From positions 245,372,645 through 245,436,644 of the forward strand of contig JAUMIR010000005.1 of assembly GCA_030847615.1 (NCBI GenBank): a stretch of 64,000 nt of DNA, given 5' to 3'. The notes beneath the pieces were generated by a model. That model was not told where the DNA came from and did not search any database. It was given only the letters and a program-made list of their open reading frames with translations. Origin of the DNA: Gambelia wislizenii. Lineage: Eukaryota; Chordata; Lepidosauria; Squamata; Crotaphytidae. The position numbers and the translations under genes are program-made. Shown here piece after piece: positions 26,801-41,800 of the stretch (positions are counted from its first letter, which is position 1; every line of letters starts with the position of its first letter).

Positions 26801-29800
26801 CAATTAAAAAAAAATGAAAAAATCCCAAAATTAAGTTGATTTGTGGAAGGGCATTAGGTAGACCTAAGGGAGAATGTACTCATTTCAAGGACTCTCTTTC
26901 CAGATAGATTTGTATGCCTCAAACATTACCCTTGTAGCATTCAAAAATCCTCCCTCCCTTCTTCAGTCCTATGTGCAATTCTGGGGACAGGCAAAGGACA
27001 CCAAAAGCCTCCAGCAGGATGACATGTGATGTTCTAGTGAGTTATACAATCAACACAAACCATAGAAAATATGAGATTTTAGTTCATTCACTGGTCATGG
27101 TGCTAATTCCAGTTTCTGGACTTTAACTTTCTATATGTTATACCCTCAGGGAAAAATCCATAATGAGAATAAAATGACATTTTCGTACCACACCCTATCC
27201 CATAAATATATATTCTAATGTACTATCATGGCCAGATGGAACAGGAGTTGAGAATAACCCAATGCATAACCTTCATACTCTGACTGGAAGCAAATAGTTT
27301 TCAAGAGAGTGTAAAGTAGTTTGAGGCTATCAAAACTTCCATAGTTTACTAATTATTTTGCGGGGTGGTGGTGGTTATCCCTGTGTCAGTTCTGGCCAGG
27401 CATGTTTTGCATGCCAAATCAAAATGCAGAAAAACCCAGAAAACCTTTTTGCCAGATATATGCATACTCATCAGCCACAGTTGCCTACCTCTACCCACAC
27501 TCTCTTCTGGCTCTCATTAATCCCTTCTCACATGCATTTAATTCTCACAGCCAGTATTAATATTAATAGGTGTCCTTTGGATATGTCTCTGATTATCTGG
27601 GGAGGTTTCTACTACTGTAAATTATTGCTGCAAGATAACATTGTGTACAAAACAGAGAGAGCCTATAGAAATTATGTAATGGGCTCAAAGAGTCAATTTA
27701 TCTATACTGATTCTCACTTCTTCTAAAGAAGTGAGAATGCATGTATATGTGACTTTTCACTCAGTGCCAAACCAGATGCATGTGTGTTCAACACATACAT
27801 GTTCACCAGTTTAGTATTAAAGCAGCAGTGAACTATTCTACTTGTATCACTAAATGGTACCTGTTTCTCTCACCCCTTACTTCCCATACACTGCTGCTAA
27901 TATTTTTCTCCTCAGCAAAACTTCAGTTCCACAGAATATTCAAGCAGTAGAATGCAGAGAATTAAGGTGGGGAAGTGGTGGGGGTTTCTCTCCATTTAGT
28001 GGTAAAAGTAGACACCCAAACCATCAAGCCATATTTAGCAAACACACACACACATTTGGTTGATCCTTAATGCCACCACTGAAAATTTGAATGTACCCCC
28101 CCTTTCTTTTTCTCTCATTAGGTTAGTCACACTAACAAAATATGAAGAGTGAGCTTTTATGGTGAAGTAACATTTCTGAGGTAAAATGTTAGCTAAAGAA
28201 CAAAGTAGGCTTGTGGTAGCAGTAATGTTTTAAAACAGGAACTGTGTGGCTTAATCATGTCTAGGCATTTCTTGATGACTTATGAGGACCTTGAGAACAT
28301 TAGAAAGATTGAAAACATGAGGACAATAGGTACAGCTACAAAAGGCTGATCAACGATTCTGGAGGCCAGAGAATAAAACTTCCAAGCTTTGCACAGTTCC
28401 CTAAACATTTAATACACACCAGCAGCTGTACCTCTACACTCTGGTCTACCAGTATTTTCAGGTAACAGTTCTGTTTGTGAGCCCTCAGATTTCTCTGGGG
28501 AGGCAAATCCATGGAGGATGAGTCCATCAATGGCTGTTAGGCACAATGGCACTAACTGAAAACTTCAATCTTTCAGGGACCGTAGGCCACTGAATATCAG
28601 TTGTTGGAGAAGGGGTGTTGCTCATGTACTTTCTATAGATTGCTATAGTGGGAAAGAAAAATAGACTTATCTGATTTAACTTCTTATCAAAGATACTGCA
28701 CCTGATCTCAAATGTGTTGGAGCAAATCCATGTAACATCAGAAGCAGGGCCTAAGGAGAGTGACAATGGCAAGAGCCTGAGGAAATGTGGGAGGACAACG
28801 ATAAAGCAACAGACAAAAAGGTCTGAAGGAAGATGTTAACCGGAAAGCTTGGTCAAGTCTACCACATCATAACAGATTCAAAAATGATCAAGATGTGACC
28901 AAGCCACTAGTGTAAAATATTTATTGGTGATCAATGGATACACCAGGTGTTTCATAGGAAATTCCATGAGTCTTTCTATCATGGATGACTCCAGTACATA
29001 GGGAAGGTATCCTCTGAAAGCCAACATGCCTCCCAGACATATGTGTGCATTTCCCCACTTTGGAAGGAGGCCAAAGGCTTGACACCTCTCAAAGATGCTA
29101 CAAGATCCCCTCACATATGGAAATAGTAGGGATAGGTTCCTATACCACAAAAAAAGGAAGAGCAGTTCAATATGTTTCACCGAAGTTTTTATTCAAAATG
29201 AGCAGTATGCATGTGGGAAATGAAAGAACCAGGTCAGGTAAGCCTTGCATAAATACAAAAACCGTTTGAACCGTCTACAGATCACTTCGAAAGCTTTTTC
29301 CAAAATGCATTGAGGAATAACTTTCTTTCAACAGCTTCCACTCTTCTTATGATTTCTATTTTGGTGGCCAAACTCACAAGTCTATGCATTTTTAACATGT
29401 TGAGGGTAGCTGGGGAGGAAAGGCTAATTCACTTTCCCTCTTTGTTTCTATTTTATTGTTCACTCATGCTCTAGAAGGAGCTGCTGTCACTTTGCCTGTT
29501 GTAGGTAGGCACAGACAACTAGACTGAGAACTCTCTCATTCTTTCTGAGCTCAAATTTTATTGCACTGTTTACTGCAGACACACCGCTGCAACTTGGCAA
29601 CTGAATATCTGGGTTTCTTCAGTCCTTCACCACCCTCCCAATGGTAATGCTGTTTTTAAAAGTCCAGCTAGACAGAGGACAAAGAGGAAAAGCTGAGGGA
29701 GTAGGTGGGCAGAAAAAGACTTTGTGAAAAGGAGCTTCTTTATCAGAGGCTTTGTTATCTGAGGTATGGCTGTATGTGGCAGACCATTTTTCAAATTTTT

Positions 29801-32800
29801 TTACAGGTGTTGAGTGGGCCATGAAAATAAATGACAAGGTCAAATAAATGGCACATTATAGCAAAGCCCAGTGGACAGCCATAAAGTGCAATATGGAGGG
29901 GAGCGGAGGAAGAAGAAAAGTACTTCTTCACATCTCTGTCGCATACAGTACTCCTTTTGTTAATGAATAACAGGGATGAGTAGACAATTTTAAAAGTCAA
30001 AAACAACAGCCAGGAATAAAGTCATGTCGAATTTTCCTAAGTCAAAAATGGAGCCTCCCAAAATTAATCTGTCCTGTCATAGAATCTGCTGGACTGTTTG
30101 GGCAAAGGTTTACAGAATCTTTCATGCCAAGGAGTACAATCAGAGGAGAACTCGGTGGGACGGAGCCAGAGAGAAACTGGGTGAGGTCAACGGGGGTGGG
30201 AAGGGAAAGCAAGTTTACAAGTTTTTCCTGACTAAATATGTGTAACACAGCTTTAGTGATCTGACTAGCTCCAAAATGCATAGCTGACAAGTAAAACAAA
30301 GGGGAAAACAAGGAAAGAAGGGTTCAGGGGCTTTGTCTCAAATTGCACCCCACCTCTCTCCATACACATTTCTACATCCTGGTTCATGTTGCCCGCCCCC
30401 AATCTTGTCTTCCTCACTGCTGATTTCTCCTCCCACCCGCCTTCCTACTATTGTGCCAAAAAAAGCCTTATAGCTAAAAGCCTGGTGCTCTGAGATGGCA
30501 ATGCCTGAGCATAGAAAGGTTGAGCAAGACAGCAGAGATAAACATTTCAAAGTCATTTTAAACAGCCATGTAGTTTCCAGGCATCAAACTAGTTCCACCC
30601 CACACCTTTTGTTCTCTGGTTGCTGTTGTTGCTCATTTAACAACATAATCCATTTCTTCAGTTCCTAAAGCAAATGACTCCATATGGACATGAGAAGGCT
30701 TTCCAAGACTTTGCACTGAAACAGGTTAAAAAAAGGGACACTACTGATGCTGTCCCCCCCTGCTCCGTTCCCCCAGTTCAATTACAGGTATTTTTATGCA
30801 CTGAAAACCAGCTCCAGACTTGGGGAGAAAAAAATAAAAGATTTTCTAATGATTACTTGACATGTACAACCTTGGGGGTGAACACATGTCAAATTGCTAA
30901 GTGACTGATAGACTGGCATGTGTAGTTCTTCTTTTCAAAGCTAAGCATGCCTCACCACAATCCATCCATTACCTTAGTGCAATTTTGTCACACCTACTGT
31001 TTGATTAATGAAAGCATATGGCACAAATTGCCCTCAAAGCACCTCGGTGTTGGGCTAATTTTGGCTGCTTTGATGTACCCTTCTCTGTGTCATTTTTCAT
31101 GGTGAGCAAAATCCACATTACTACATGCTACAGCAAAGGGTGAAATCTGATGCTGCCATAGCAGTCTTCATTTAGCAAAAAAGCTGAAAGGTACACTACT
31201 CAGCTTATGAGCAAAACCATGAAAAACACATTCTCATCTTCAAAGACAATAAGATCTCATCTATGCAACATACCACCTGTTGTCAAGTAATTGCAATGAT
31301 TAATAGGCCCACCCACCACCCTCTTCTGTCTTTGCAGCTTTAACCCTCTGTCCAGAATACTAATATCTTGAAGAGTAAGATGGCTTTGTGATGAAACCTG
31401 GATCTTCCAGTATGATCCTGAGACAAAATGATAGTCAATGCACTGGAAAACACCATCATCACCAAGAATGAAAGAAGTACGCCAAAGCAAGTCCACATTC
31501 AAAGCCATGCTCATTGTTGTATTTCTATTTTGTTTTTGTTTTTTAATATCAAGGGCATAATTTTGGCAGAATGGATTCTAGAATGCAGAACAGTGAACCA
31601 GCATTATTATAAGCAAGTTTTGACAAAGCTGAGAGAAAGAGTCAGAAAAAAAGGCCAGAACTATGGAAAAATGATTTCTTTCTTCATCAAGACAATGCAC
31701 CTGCTCATACAGCACTTCTGTGAAGCAGTTTTTGGCTGATAAATGCATAACTACACTTGAACATCCTCCATATTTGCCAGATTTGGCACCATGTGGTTTT
31801 TTTCTTTTCCCTAAAGTGAAATCGGTGCTTAAAGGAACATGTCAATTGATGGAGTAAAGAAGAAAATGGCAGATGTCCTGAAACAGCTGACAGCAACTCA
31901 TCTGCTCCATGCCTTTGACCAGTGGAAGATAAGACTGCATCAGTGTGTGCGTGTGAATGTGGAGTATATTGAAGGGGAGAAGCATTACAATTGTAATACA
32001 TATAAATAAAGATGGGTTATTGTATCAGTCTCTTTATTTAATAGGTCACTGTGCAGACAGGACTTTGGAATGTGTGGAGATCAAATGTACAGAAGACATC
32101 AGGCATAATTCTGATGTCTACCCCCATTTATATGCATAAAAACTATGTTCAATGAGAATGGCACAAGCATCCATCCCAAAAGAGGCTCAGGTCCTTTGCA
32201 TCCACTCCAAGTACAAGCAGAACTCTCATGAATATTTGAGCTGCCTGCTATTATCTCCACCAATTCCCCTGTCTCACTTAGGGCCCAATAATCTTCCAGC
32301 AGGCAGGAGATGAGGATGCACAGGATATCAACTGTAACAAAACATAAGGTATTTCCATCCTTTTAAACAATGTTTGCCTAACTGTAGGAACAAAAATGGA
32401 TTATACAACTAGAAAATTGTGGGTGACACTTTGCTATTGCTCAGCTGAAGGTGGAGTAGTGGTGAAAAATATCCTAACTTTTTATCTTTTGCTTGTGAAG
32501 GGAAGCTGGTTTCTGACTGACCTAGTATCAATTGTATTAAAAGAGATTACGAAGAATTACCTGAAGCTTTTTCAAAAGAAATGCTGTAAACAAAGCTTCC
32601 TGAGGGATGTTCAGCTGCTCTGCGATACCAAAGGGGGAAGTGGTCCATGGTGAAAATATTCTCCTTATCATCACGGGTCAAGAACTTACTGGAAAGGGAA
32701 AAAACCAAACAAAGTATATTTGTTTTCTCTTCTCCTTTAGAAGTCCTAATGTACCTTAGAACTTGGAAATAAAAAATAATTTAAAAAGAACATTCTTCAA

Positions 32801-35800
32801 ATCTCTTCATAAACATTTACATATTTTTAGATGCAATGGAGCACTTTGTTTATGTAAATCTCCCCCCACCCTTTTAGATTTCTGTCAAATTCCCATTGCC
32901 CCTCACACAGTATCAAATGCAGCTGCTTTTAACAAAACCAAGAAGCTGGAAGATTTAATCAGAGGTCTTCTGTTTTCATATCTACTTTGACTCTTTCTTT
33001 CTGACTTTCATATTTTTTTTGCTCCACAGTTTTAAAGGAGTCATTAATTCTTGCTTGCTCACACTCACTCTCTCTTAGACATTTTAAAAGGGTTCATTTA
33101 TTTCTAAATGGAATCATGGGCAAACCTTTTAAATACCTTTCACTTACCTAAATGCTGCATTTTTGTTCTGTTGTCTACACCTTCTGTACTCTGCATTTAC
33201 CTATTGTTAGCTTTGCTGTGAATATAGACAAGAACCACCTCCACAGGCCTCACAGCACATACAAATCTGCTGTACTCCTGTTCAAGTCCATTCTCAGGAT
33301 TTGCTGCTGCTTCTCAGATCCTGAGGTAGATGCAATCCTCTCAGGAGAGTTTACTACAGATCACAGGAAATACTGGGATTAAAAAAAAAAGTGAAGGTTC
33401 TTCCTAATTGGGTAATCTGGTGCACCACTGTGAAGGAAATTCCACTTTGAAGGACTGCTGAACCATGGCTATATACTCTTTGGCTCTACACTTGGACCCT
33501 TTCTATGCCATATAACCCAACATGATCAATCCCAGGATTTCAAGATGATCAAACTAGTCAGAAATCACCATCAGAATGCTTTCCCAGGCATCACAAGGTG
33601 TCAGTTCATCAGGTTCTGCTCCTGAAGATGACAAATGCTGTAAGAATCAGAGGTACTGATTCTAGGAAGGACAAGAATGCCTAGGAAGGACAAGAATGCA
33701 AGGCCTACAGTTACTGCCTGGCTTGAATTGGTCAAATATCTATTGCACCAGCTCCTTGCTTTAACTACACCATGGAAAGCTTCTTTGTTGTAGCAGCAGT
33801 TACGTCCTAGATCATTTCCCTAATTCAAGTTCTAATCCACCCATTTTGTTTGTAAACCACAGTCCTCTAGCTCCTGTGTTGACAAGGTCAGGGTATCCAT
33901 TCTTTCCAAATTATTATCCAAGTTATCTAATAATGACTCAAATAACAAATTTTCCTGCTACCAAGTTGCCTTCATATTTTCTTTGGCAGTTTCCAGTACT
34001 TCCAAACTCTGTTTATCTCTCTGTACATTTTCAGAAATGTGGGCTTGTATACTACACTTTTCTTGTTATTTTGTCAGCTCTCACTCTGACTTTAAGAAGC
34101 AACTTTCTTCAGCCTAGTGCCTGCCAATGGGCTGGCCCAACACACCTGGAACACACCAGGTTGCTGAATGGTGCTGCAACATAGATGTGCTGTGTGTAGT
34201 CCAGAGGATTAACTAAATGGAATATTCACTCTGTTCAGCAAAGGGCTTCTCCTGTATACCTTGTGGGTCTTGCTATAAGGATCAATTTCTGTGCTCTCTA
34301 TGCAGATTTTTGTGTGTTTCTGTGTGTATCCAGCACATCCACTTCCGTTGACTAATACAAGGAGTGACACTGCAGATGGTGAGGTCATGGTAGAAATGAA
34401 ATCTGATTTGAACCAAGAATGTCTTGGTTCATAGTTCAGTCTCAGACACTGCAGTTACACCCCCATAAGCACAATGTTCAACTTACTTCTGCATATTGTT
34501 ACCCTGTTAGCCTCTTATACTACACTACTTTTTTTTTTACTTATTGCATGTGCCCATGTGCCCTCAAGTTGCTTGTCAACTTACAGTGACCCCATGAATT
34601 TCATAGGGTTTTCTTAGGCAAGGAATCCTCAGAGGTGGTTTTGTCAGTTCCTTCCTCTGAAATATAGCCTACAGCACCTGGTATTCATTGGCAGTCTCCC
34701 ATCCAAGTACTCACCAGGGCTGACCCTGCTTAACATCCAACATCAGACAGGGTCTGGTACTTTTAGGGTATTTAGGCCATTAGTTTTCTATTATTGTTTT
34801 CACTACAGCCCCTTCAACACTAGAATGCCTAATGAGGGTAATAACAGTATCTACAAGGTGAAATAAACTAGTGCATGTCTTATTTTAAAAGACTACAAAT
34901 CACTTTAAAACAAACAGACTGTATGCACATATGAGAATGACTTCATCATCCATTACAGAACTACTGCACAGAGGGACAGAGTTCTTGTCTTTTTAAAACA
35001 GCTCATAGCTATGCTGTACAAACAATTTTAGGACACAAAATGAATTGTGCCTACCAGGGGAGATTTAGAGAGACATGTTAAGCTCATAAGCAGATCTTTT
35101 GGCTATGTAAAAAGGCTTGTTTCCCTCTTCACATTAGGCGCCCTTACTATTTGAAAGGTACATGAAGCAATCAAAATAAGAGATAGGAACAAAATGTTCA
35201 AAGCAAAATCCTTGTTTGTGACAATACTGTAGAAATTCCTGGCTTACCAGAGCTTCTGGCAGCATGCCCCATATGCATGCTGTTTTGTGCCCCCAAGTCA
35301 TTTCTGACTTATGGGGTTTTCTTGGCAAGATTTGTTCAGAAGGAGTTTGCCTTTGCCTTCCTCTGTGGCTGAGAGAGTGAGACTTGCCCTGGGTCACCCA
35401 GTGGGTTTCTATGGCCAAATGGGGATTCAAAACCTGTTCTAATTCTAATTCCTAATTCCACGCTCAATGCAGTACACACTGGCTCCTGGGTATGCAGGGA
35501 GATAATATGTACTGTACACATCATATATCCAGGAATTATGTTCATCTGTTCCCCTGGTTATTGAATGTCTGGAAGCTACAAAGGCTATTCAGATCAATAA
35601 AAATTGTCATTATCTATTTGCTTTATTGCAATAACTTGATTTTGTAACAGCAGAGAAGTAACCAGATCAATCTATCCCAACATGTCCACCTAGTTCGGGG
35701 GACATTCTTGAGTTCTATGTCGAGAATGTGTGTGTGTGCACGGACATGGCTTTAAGTCACCCGCTGTCTTTGAATTTCATAGTATTTTCTTAGGCAAAAT

Positions 35801-38800
35801 AATAATAATAATACTCAAAGGTGGTTTGCCATTGCTCTGTTTTGAAATGTAGACTTCAATAGCTGCTATTTATTGGCAGTCCCCTGTCCAAATACTAACC
35901 AGGCCTTACCCTGCTTAGCATCCAAGATCAGATGGCATCTGGTGCCTTCAGGGCATTTAGGCCTGATGTTGAGAATGGGATTATAAAAATCAATGATTTT
36001 TTTTAAAAAATAACCAAAATAATAATAACAATCAGATTTCAAATTTGATTTTTTTAAAAAATACTAAGGACTTTTTCAGATGAATGAAATATAACGTAAG
36101 CAGCCTCATCGCATTGCGAGGCTGCTGCGCTGCAGTGTCAGTTTCGTATGACGCTCTCCCCTGCTGGTACTGTTGCGGTACCGCGGGGAGAGTTGAGCGT
36201 CATATTTCCTCGATTTTTAAGCACGATCAACTTTCGTGCTTAAAAATCAAGGAAATATGATGCTCAACTCTCCCTGTGGTACCGCAACAGTACCGGCAGG
36301 GGAGAGCGTCATACGAAACCGACGCTCTACAGCGCAGCAGCCTCGCAACGCAACGAGGCTGCTTGCATTATATTTCATTCATCCAAAAAAGTCCTAAATG
36401 TCTCTTTTATTTAAAAATATCATAACAATATCATAAAATAAAATATCATAATTACAATTAAATATCATCATAAAGATACTAAACCTGCACTTACAATCTT
36501 ATAAATATTCCATATATTCAGTCCAAAGATATCTTTCTGTGTAAATGAAGAACCATTTTGATTGTTTCTTAGATATGAATATTTACACTCTATGAACCAA
36601 ATAAACGTTATTTCATTTTCACCAGATGAAAACAAATTGCTTTATTATGTCCAATGACCGCTGGACCTTACTTCTACCTAACAGTCATGGCATTTTGTTT
36701 TTATGTGCTGCTTTCTGTTTTGTATGAGTGAGGATGGACAAGACAGAGCAAAGCACAAAGGAATAACACAGGAAGGAAGAGGTGGCAAAGGTCCTATTTA
36801 CATCTTCCTATACTGCCATTCTTGGGCAGCAACCCTATACCTGGGGGTGGACAACTTAAGTATGTCTGGGGGGGGGGAAGCCCCCTGGAGCCCTTCATGG
36901 CTGTCCTGTAGCCATGCAGCCTGTAATTTAGTGATGCTGCACATCAGATGGTGTGGGGAAAGTTCCATGTCAAAAAGAAGGTGCATGGGAGCTCTGTGCC
37001 TTGTTCCAAAGCAAAATCAGTGTTGGAGAGCACAACTCTTATTCTACCCCTGATGCTACCCTAATGCAGCATCACCAAATTTCAGTAGCAGTGGGGATCA
37101 CATTTTGCCTGATCCTGAAATATATATTTGTCAGGGAGCAAACCCATTGAACTCAATGGAACAGATTTCTGAGTACACATGCATAATATTGTATTTTTAA
37201 CTTCAAACTGTCATGGGTACTGGTCATATGAAAGACCTATGTGGAAATATTTTAAGGATGCTCCTTTTGTAGTTGGAAAGGAAAGAAAGTGTGCAAAATA
37301 AAGAGGTAAAAAGCTTGGTTGTGAGAATGAAAAAGCATTCACGTATATAATGTGTGTGCTACTGCTGGGCTCTGATATTCTCATAACCCTTCAGAAACCT
37401 TGATCTCAGGCCTTTTAGAACTATAACTACATATCAGTGCAGTGGTGGGTAGCTTACATGGAGCTATCTCATCTAATTCCATTTTCATCTTTTGGAACTA
37501 TGTGTGCCTTATAAGGCTGCCATCATATGGGTTTTTGTGTGTGTCATACTGAGCTTTCCACCAGTCATTGTGGTGACACAGTTAATGCATGCTTGACAGG
37601 TACTTTGATTATGGCACCAACAGGGAGCCTTGGAAATAGGTGACACAGAAACATAGGCTTAATAGGAAACATATACCTTTTCTGTCTTGTAGCTCACTGT
37701 ACCAACCTTCTGCTATGTCATCTGTCTCCAGACCAGAACCAATATACAATCTTACATTAATGAATCTGCAGCACTCATCATTCTTACACACAGGATTGGA
37801 TTATTTGATGGAACCTTCTTAAGTGTCATAATAGGCAATAGCAAAATGCTAGGTCACACAATAACTAGCTCACACGAGCATATCTATCTTCTCTGAGATA
37901 TGGGACTATAGGAAAACAACTGATAGAGTTGGTTACCAATATATCAAATAATTTCTGAGCTTGCTTCCATTATTTAGCTGTCTACCTCACAGAAATTATT
38001 GCATACTATAATTATGAAAGTGCATTTCATGTTATATGTGTCCATGTGAAATGTTTGTCAATGGAGTAGGGTCACCCAAAGTTGCTAGAGGCAAAAGGAC
38101 AACAGCAGCTGACAGGAATGTGAGTTGTACCTTACTCAGCACTGGCAGTGGGACAGAATCCTCCATCAAAGCTGAGGGCAGCAGGTGCAGGGCAAGCTGA
38201 ATGGTACTCAAAGCTGTGTCCTCCAACAAAGGACAAAAACTAGGGGGCTCAAGAAGAACAGTTGAGGAGGCAGCCACTGCTTCTGCCTAGTGTCTGCCAC
38301 CTGAGACGATTGCCTCACTCTGCCTAATGGTAGGACCAGCCTGATACTGGGGAATGTAGATCTGCTTAAATGGACATTCTAATTGCAGTTTTGTTATGCT
38401 GTTGTATAGATGAAATGGTGTTATTCAAATACAATTAATTTTAAAAGCACTGCAACAGAGGCAGATGAACCATCTGCACCTGGTTTAAAATACATAATAA
38501 TGAAGGATTTGAAAATACATAAACAGAGACCATCTTGGTATCTGGAAGATTCTTTTGTGCTTCAACCATCTTCCAACACTTCCGAGGTTTGTACAAGGCT
38601 AACTATGAACAACTGTTCTTGCTAATATTCCCAGAGTTAAGAACAATGGTTAGGTTATGCCTCATTAGGCCACATTCTGTTGATAGAAAAGCATTCAGTC
38701 TCTGACATAATCCCACTGCTAACAAAATAACTGTCAACAACGTATGAATGCAGGAATCCATTTTACTTCAAGAGCCTTCTACTTTTCAGGTCTCATCCAA

Positions 38801-41800
38801 CTGAAGGTAGTCATGCTTAAATCCCACTGAAGACTGTGGTAGAATTTAGTCATGGCTACATTTGATTGGCTCCTTGTGTCTTTGTGGAAAGCTCAGTGAG
38901 TGGCTTTCATCAACACAAGTAGGAGTAAGAGATGTTCCCATTAATTATGCTACAATAATAACTCCATGACAGAATTCTGTCCTTCAGGGACAGAAAGAGA
39001 GAAGATTAAAGCTTTGAGCTGAATGGTACTAAATGTTTGTCAATTAGACATTTGTCAACATGAAGAACAAATATAATTTCTCTTCTGTGTACATAAATGA
39101 AATGACTATTGAAATTTCTGCACAGGGTCAGAAGGGTCTTGCTGTAGTTACACCTGAATCCTTGTAAAGCTGTTTTTCTCTGAGGGCCATAAACATAGCA
39201 AATTGCCCTTATCTAGAGAACTGAAGGAGCAGCAACTCGCAATCAGTTTTACATCTTGGGAGGTAGAAGTAAGTACCTGATGACATTTGCGTTCTGGCTG
39301 CTGCATATTTGTTTTACATGAGATAATGTATGCAGAAACAGATGAGTTTCTGCATTGCTGCGATGTGGTCTGTTGTTCTCTACTTGCTACTGGTACAACA
39401 GCTTTTATTCCTTCATAGAGATCGTATCTAACCAGCAACAGTTCAAGCAAGCCAATCAGGCTAAAAATAAATCTTCTTCAGAAAGCAGCAAACCCAATCC
39501 AGATTTTTTTTAAAATCACTGTATATCTTTCTCTTTTGAATATTAGAGGCACCACACTTCAGTGTACAAGAATCTATGCCCCTGGGCAAAGGTCCTGATT
39601 GTAATATTTCCCCCCACTAGGTGGCGCTGTTGTCCACACCAAAGAAACTGGATTGCTCACGTGCAACACGTAATGGGCAAGAAGGCAGAGGGATGGTTGC
39701 TTTTCAATCCAATTTCATGTGGAATTGAAACCAGCATGAACACACAAACACACACACATGTAGTACACAGGCTGTATCAAGCACAGCTACATGAGGTGTG
39801 CTCTGCTAGGTAAGCTGGGTATTATTATCTGTTATTATTTCACATCAATTCAGTTTCGACTTATGGCAACCCTATGAATAAGAGATCTTCAAAAATCCTG
39901 GTCATCAACTGTCCAGCTTAGAACTTATCTTCCTTTATTGAATCAAGCTAGGTATAAATAGATTTTCCTTGGTTTTTTCCCGAGCTGTGAGGCCGTGTTC
40001 TGGAAGAGTTTACTTCTGACGTTTCGCCTGCATCTGTGGCTGGCATCTTCAGAGAATGGTTGGGTAGGAGTGTGTTCGGGGTTTATATATTGTGAACCCC
40101 TGTTGGGGAGAATATGTAAGTTTGTGTATTTGAATGGCTAGTTTCTGGGTGGAGATATGCAAGGAGGATTAGCGTCTGTTTGGCTAATGGTTGCTTGGTC
40201 CATTATCTGCTGGATAACCCCCCTGCCCCTGGGTGTAGTTCATTTGCAAGTGCTGAGTTCTGATTTTAGTGTTTTTCAGGACTGGCAGCCAGATTTTGTT
40301 TACTTTTAGGGTTTCTTCTTTCCTGTTGAAGTTGTCCAGGTGTTTGTGGATTTCAATAGCTTCTCTGTGCATTCTGACATGATAGTTGTTGGCCTGGTCC
40401 AGAATTTCTGTGTTTTTAAAGAACATTTTGTGTCCAGGTTGGTTTATAACATGTTCTGCTACATTTTTCTTTCTGGCCCAGTCTGCAGTGTCTCTCATGT
40501 TCCTTGATTCGTGTTTGCACGTGGCTGCCAGTCCTGAAAAACACTAAAATCAGAACTCAACACTTGCAAATGAACTCCAGCCAGGGACAGGGGGATTTCC
40601 AGCAGATAATGGACCAACTAACCATTAGCCAAACAGACACTAATCCTCCTTGCATATCTCCACCCAGAAACTTGCCATTCAAATACACAAATTTACATAT
40701 CCTCCCCAACATGGGTTCACAGTATATAACCGCCCCCCACACCTACCCAACCATTCTCTGAAGATGCCACTGATGCAGGTGAAACGTCAGAAAGAAACTC
40801 TTCCAGAACACGGCCTCACAGCCCGGAAAAACCCCAAGGAAAATCTATGGATGCCAGCCGTGAAAGCCTTTGACTAGGTATAAATGTCCATACTATGAAG
40901 ATTATCATATGTGGCAAATATGGCGTGATAACAACGCCAAAAGAAAGCGAAAGGGTGCCCATATTGCATGATGACATGCTATGGCATTATGCAGTTGTTA
41001 ATAAGGCATTCTTTTTAATTGATGGTCCAAAGTCATCAATTGATCTGCCATGGTGTTTTTGTGGTGGAATTGCAAATATCTGAAATCACGAACTGTAATG
41101 CTGGCGTGAAGACAGCATCAATGGGAGGTCCCTGCCAGAATACTTCTGGGTGAGAAGTTGAAAACTAGGTACAAGACACCCTTTTTATGAACCTCCTCAT
41201 TTTGCGGGCAAGTTTTTAAGTGTGTTTCAGTGCTTGAGTGTTCATTTTGTTTTTTGATTTAGCTGTTTTTCGACTTTTAAGCATGTCATGCCTTCTCGCA
41301 AGAACTGCTGAGATCACATGCCCCGGTGAAAGCAGATGTAAATAGCACTGCCGATCGTGCTCTGATAATGCTGAGGCTGCTCTTTTTCGTTATTACAGTG
41401 ACGTGTGATAAAAAGGGTTATTGTGCCGGGATACTTACACTTTAAAATATAGTGTGACAAAAACAGTTTTAGAGGCTCGTCTGATAATTTCCTATATAAA
41501 TTTTCACAGCAATATTGATACACATAGCAGAGAGAAGCACAATTGAGAAGCACAATAGTGCAGGCTCTACACAGTTTGCATGCCAAATATTTGGTGAAGC
41601 TTGATTGGATTCACACTCTGTCCATGCAAACATACAGATTACATAATATGCTAAAGAACTGTCCTGTGTTTTCTTGTATGTCGCTCCTGAGCAGACTTGC
41701 TAAAATTATTTTTAAAAATTTGTACTGAGATGCTTTGCCAGCTCACCAAAAACTGTTTGAATGATAAGACATGCAATGTGGGACTCCCTTGTTCTGACCA

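Noticed and set aside
31306..32016. Functional mariner transposase gene
   Set aside because: Several frameshifts and stops, and the third catalytic position is Gly instead of Asp.
32260..32340. Minus-strand acceptor gttttgttacag followed by an open stretch
   Set aside because: A stop codon comes after 17 codons, there is no alpha2delta similarity, and flanking exons already join in phase.
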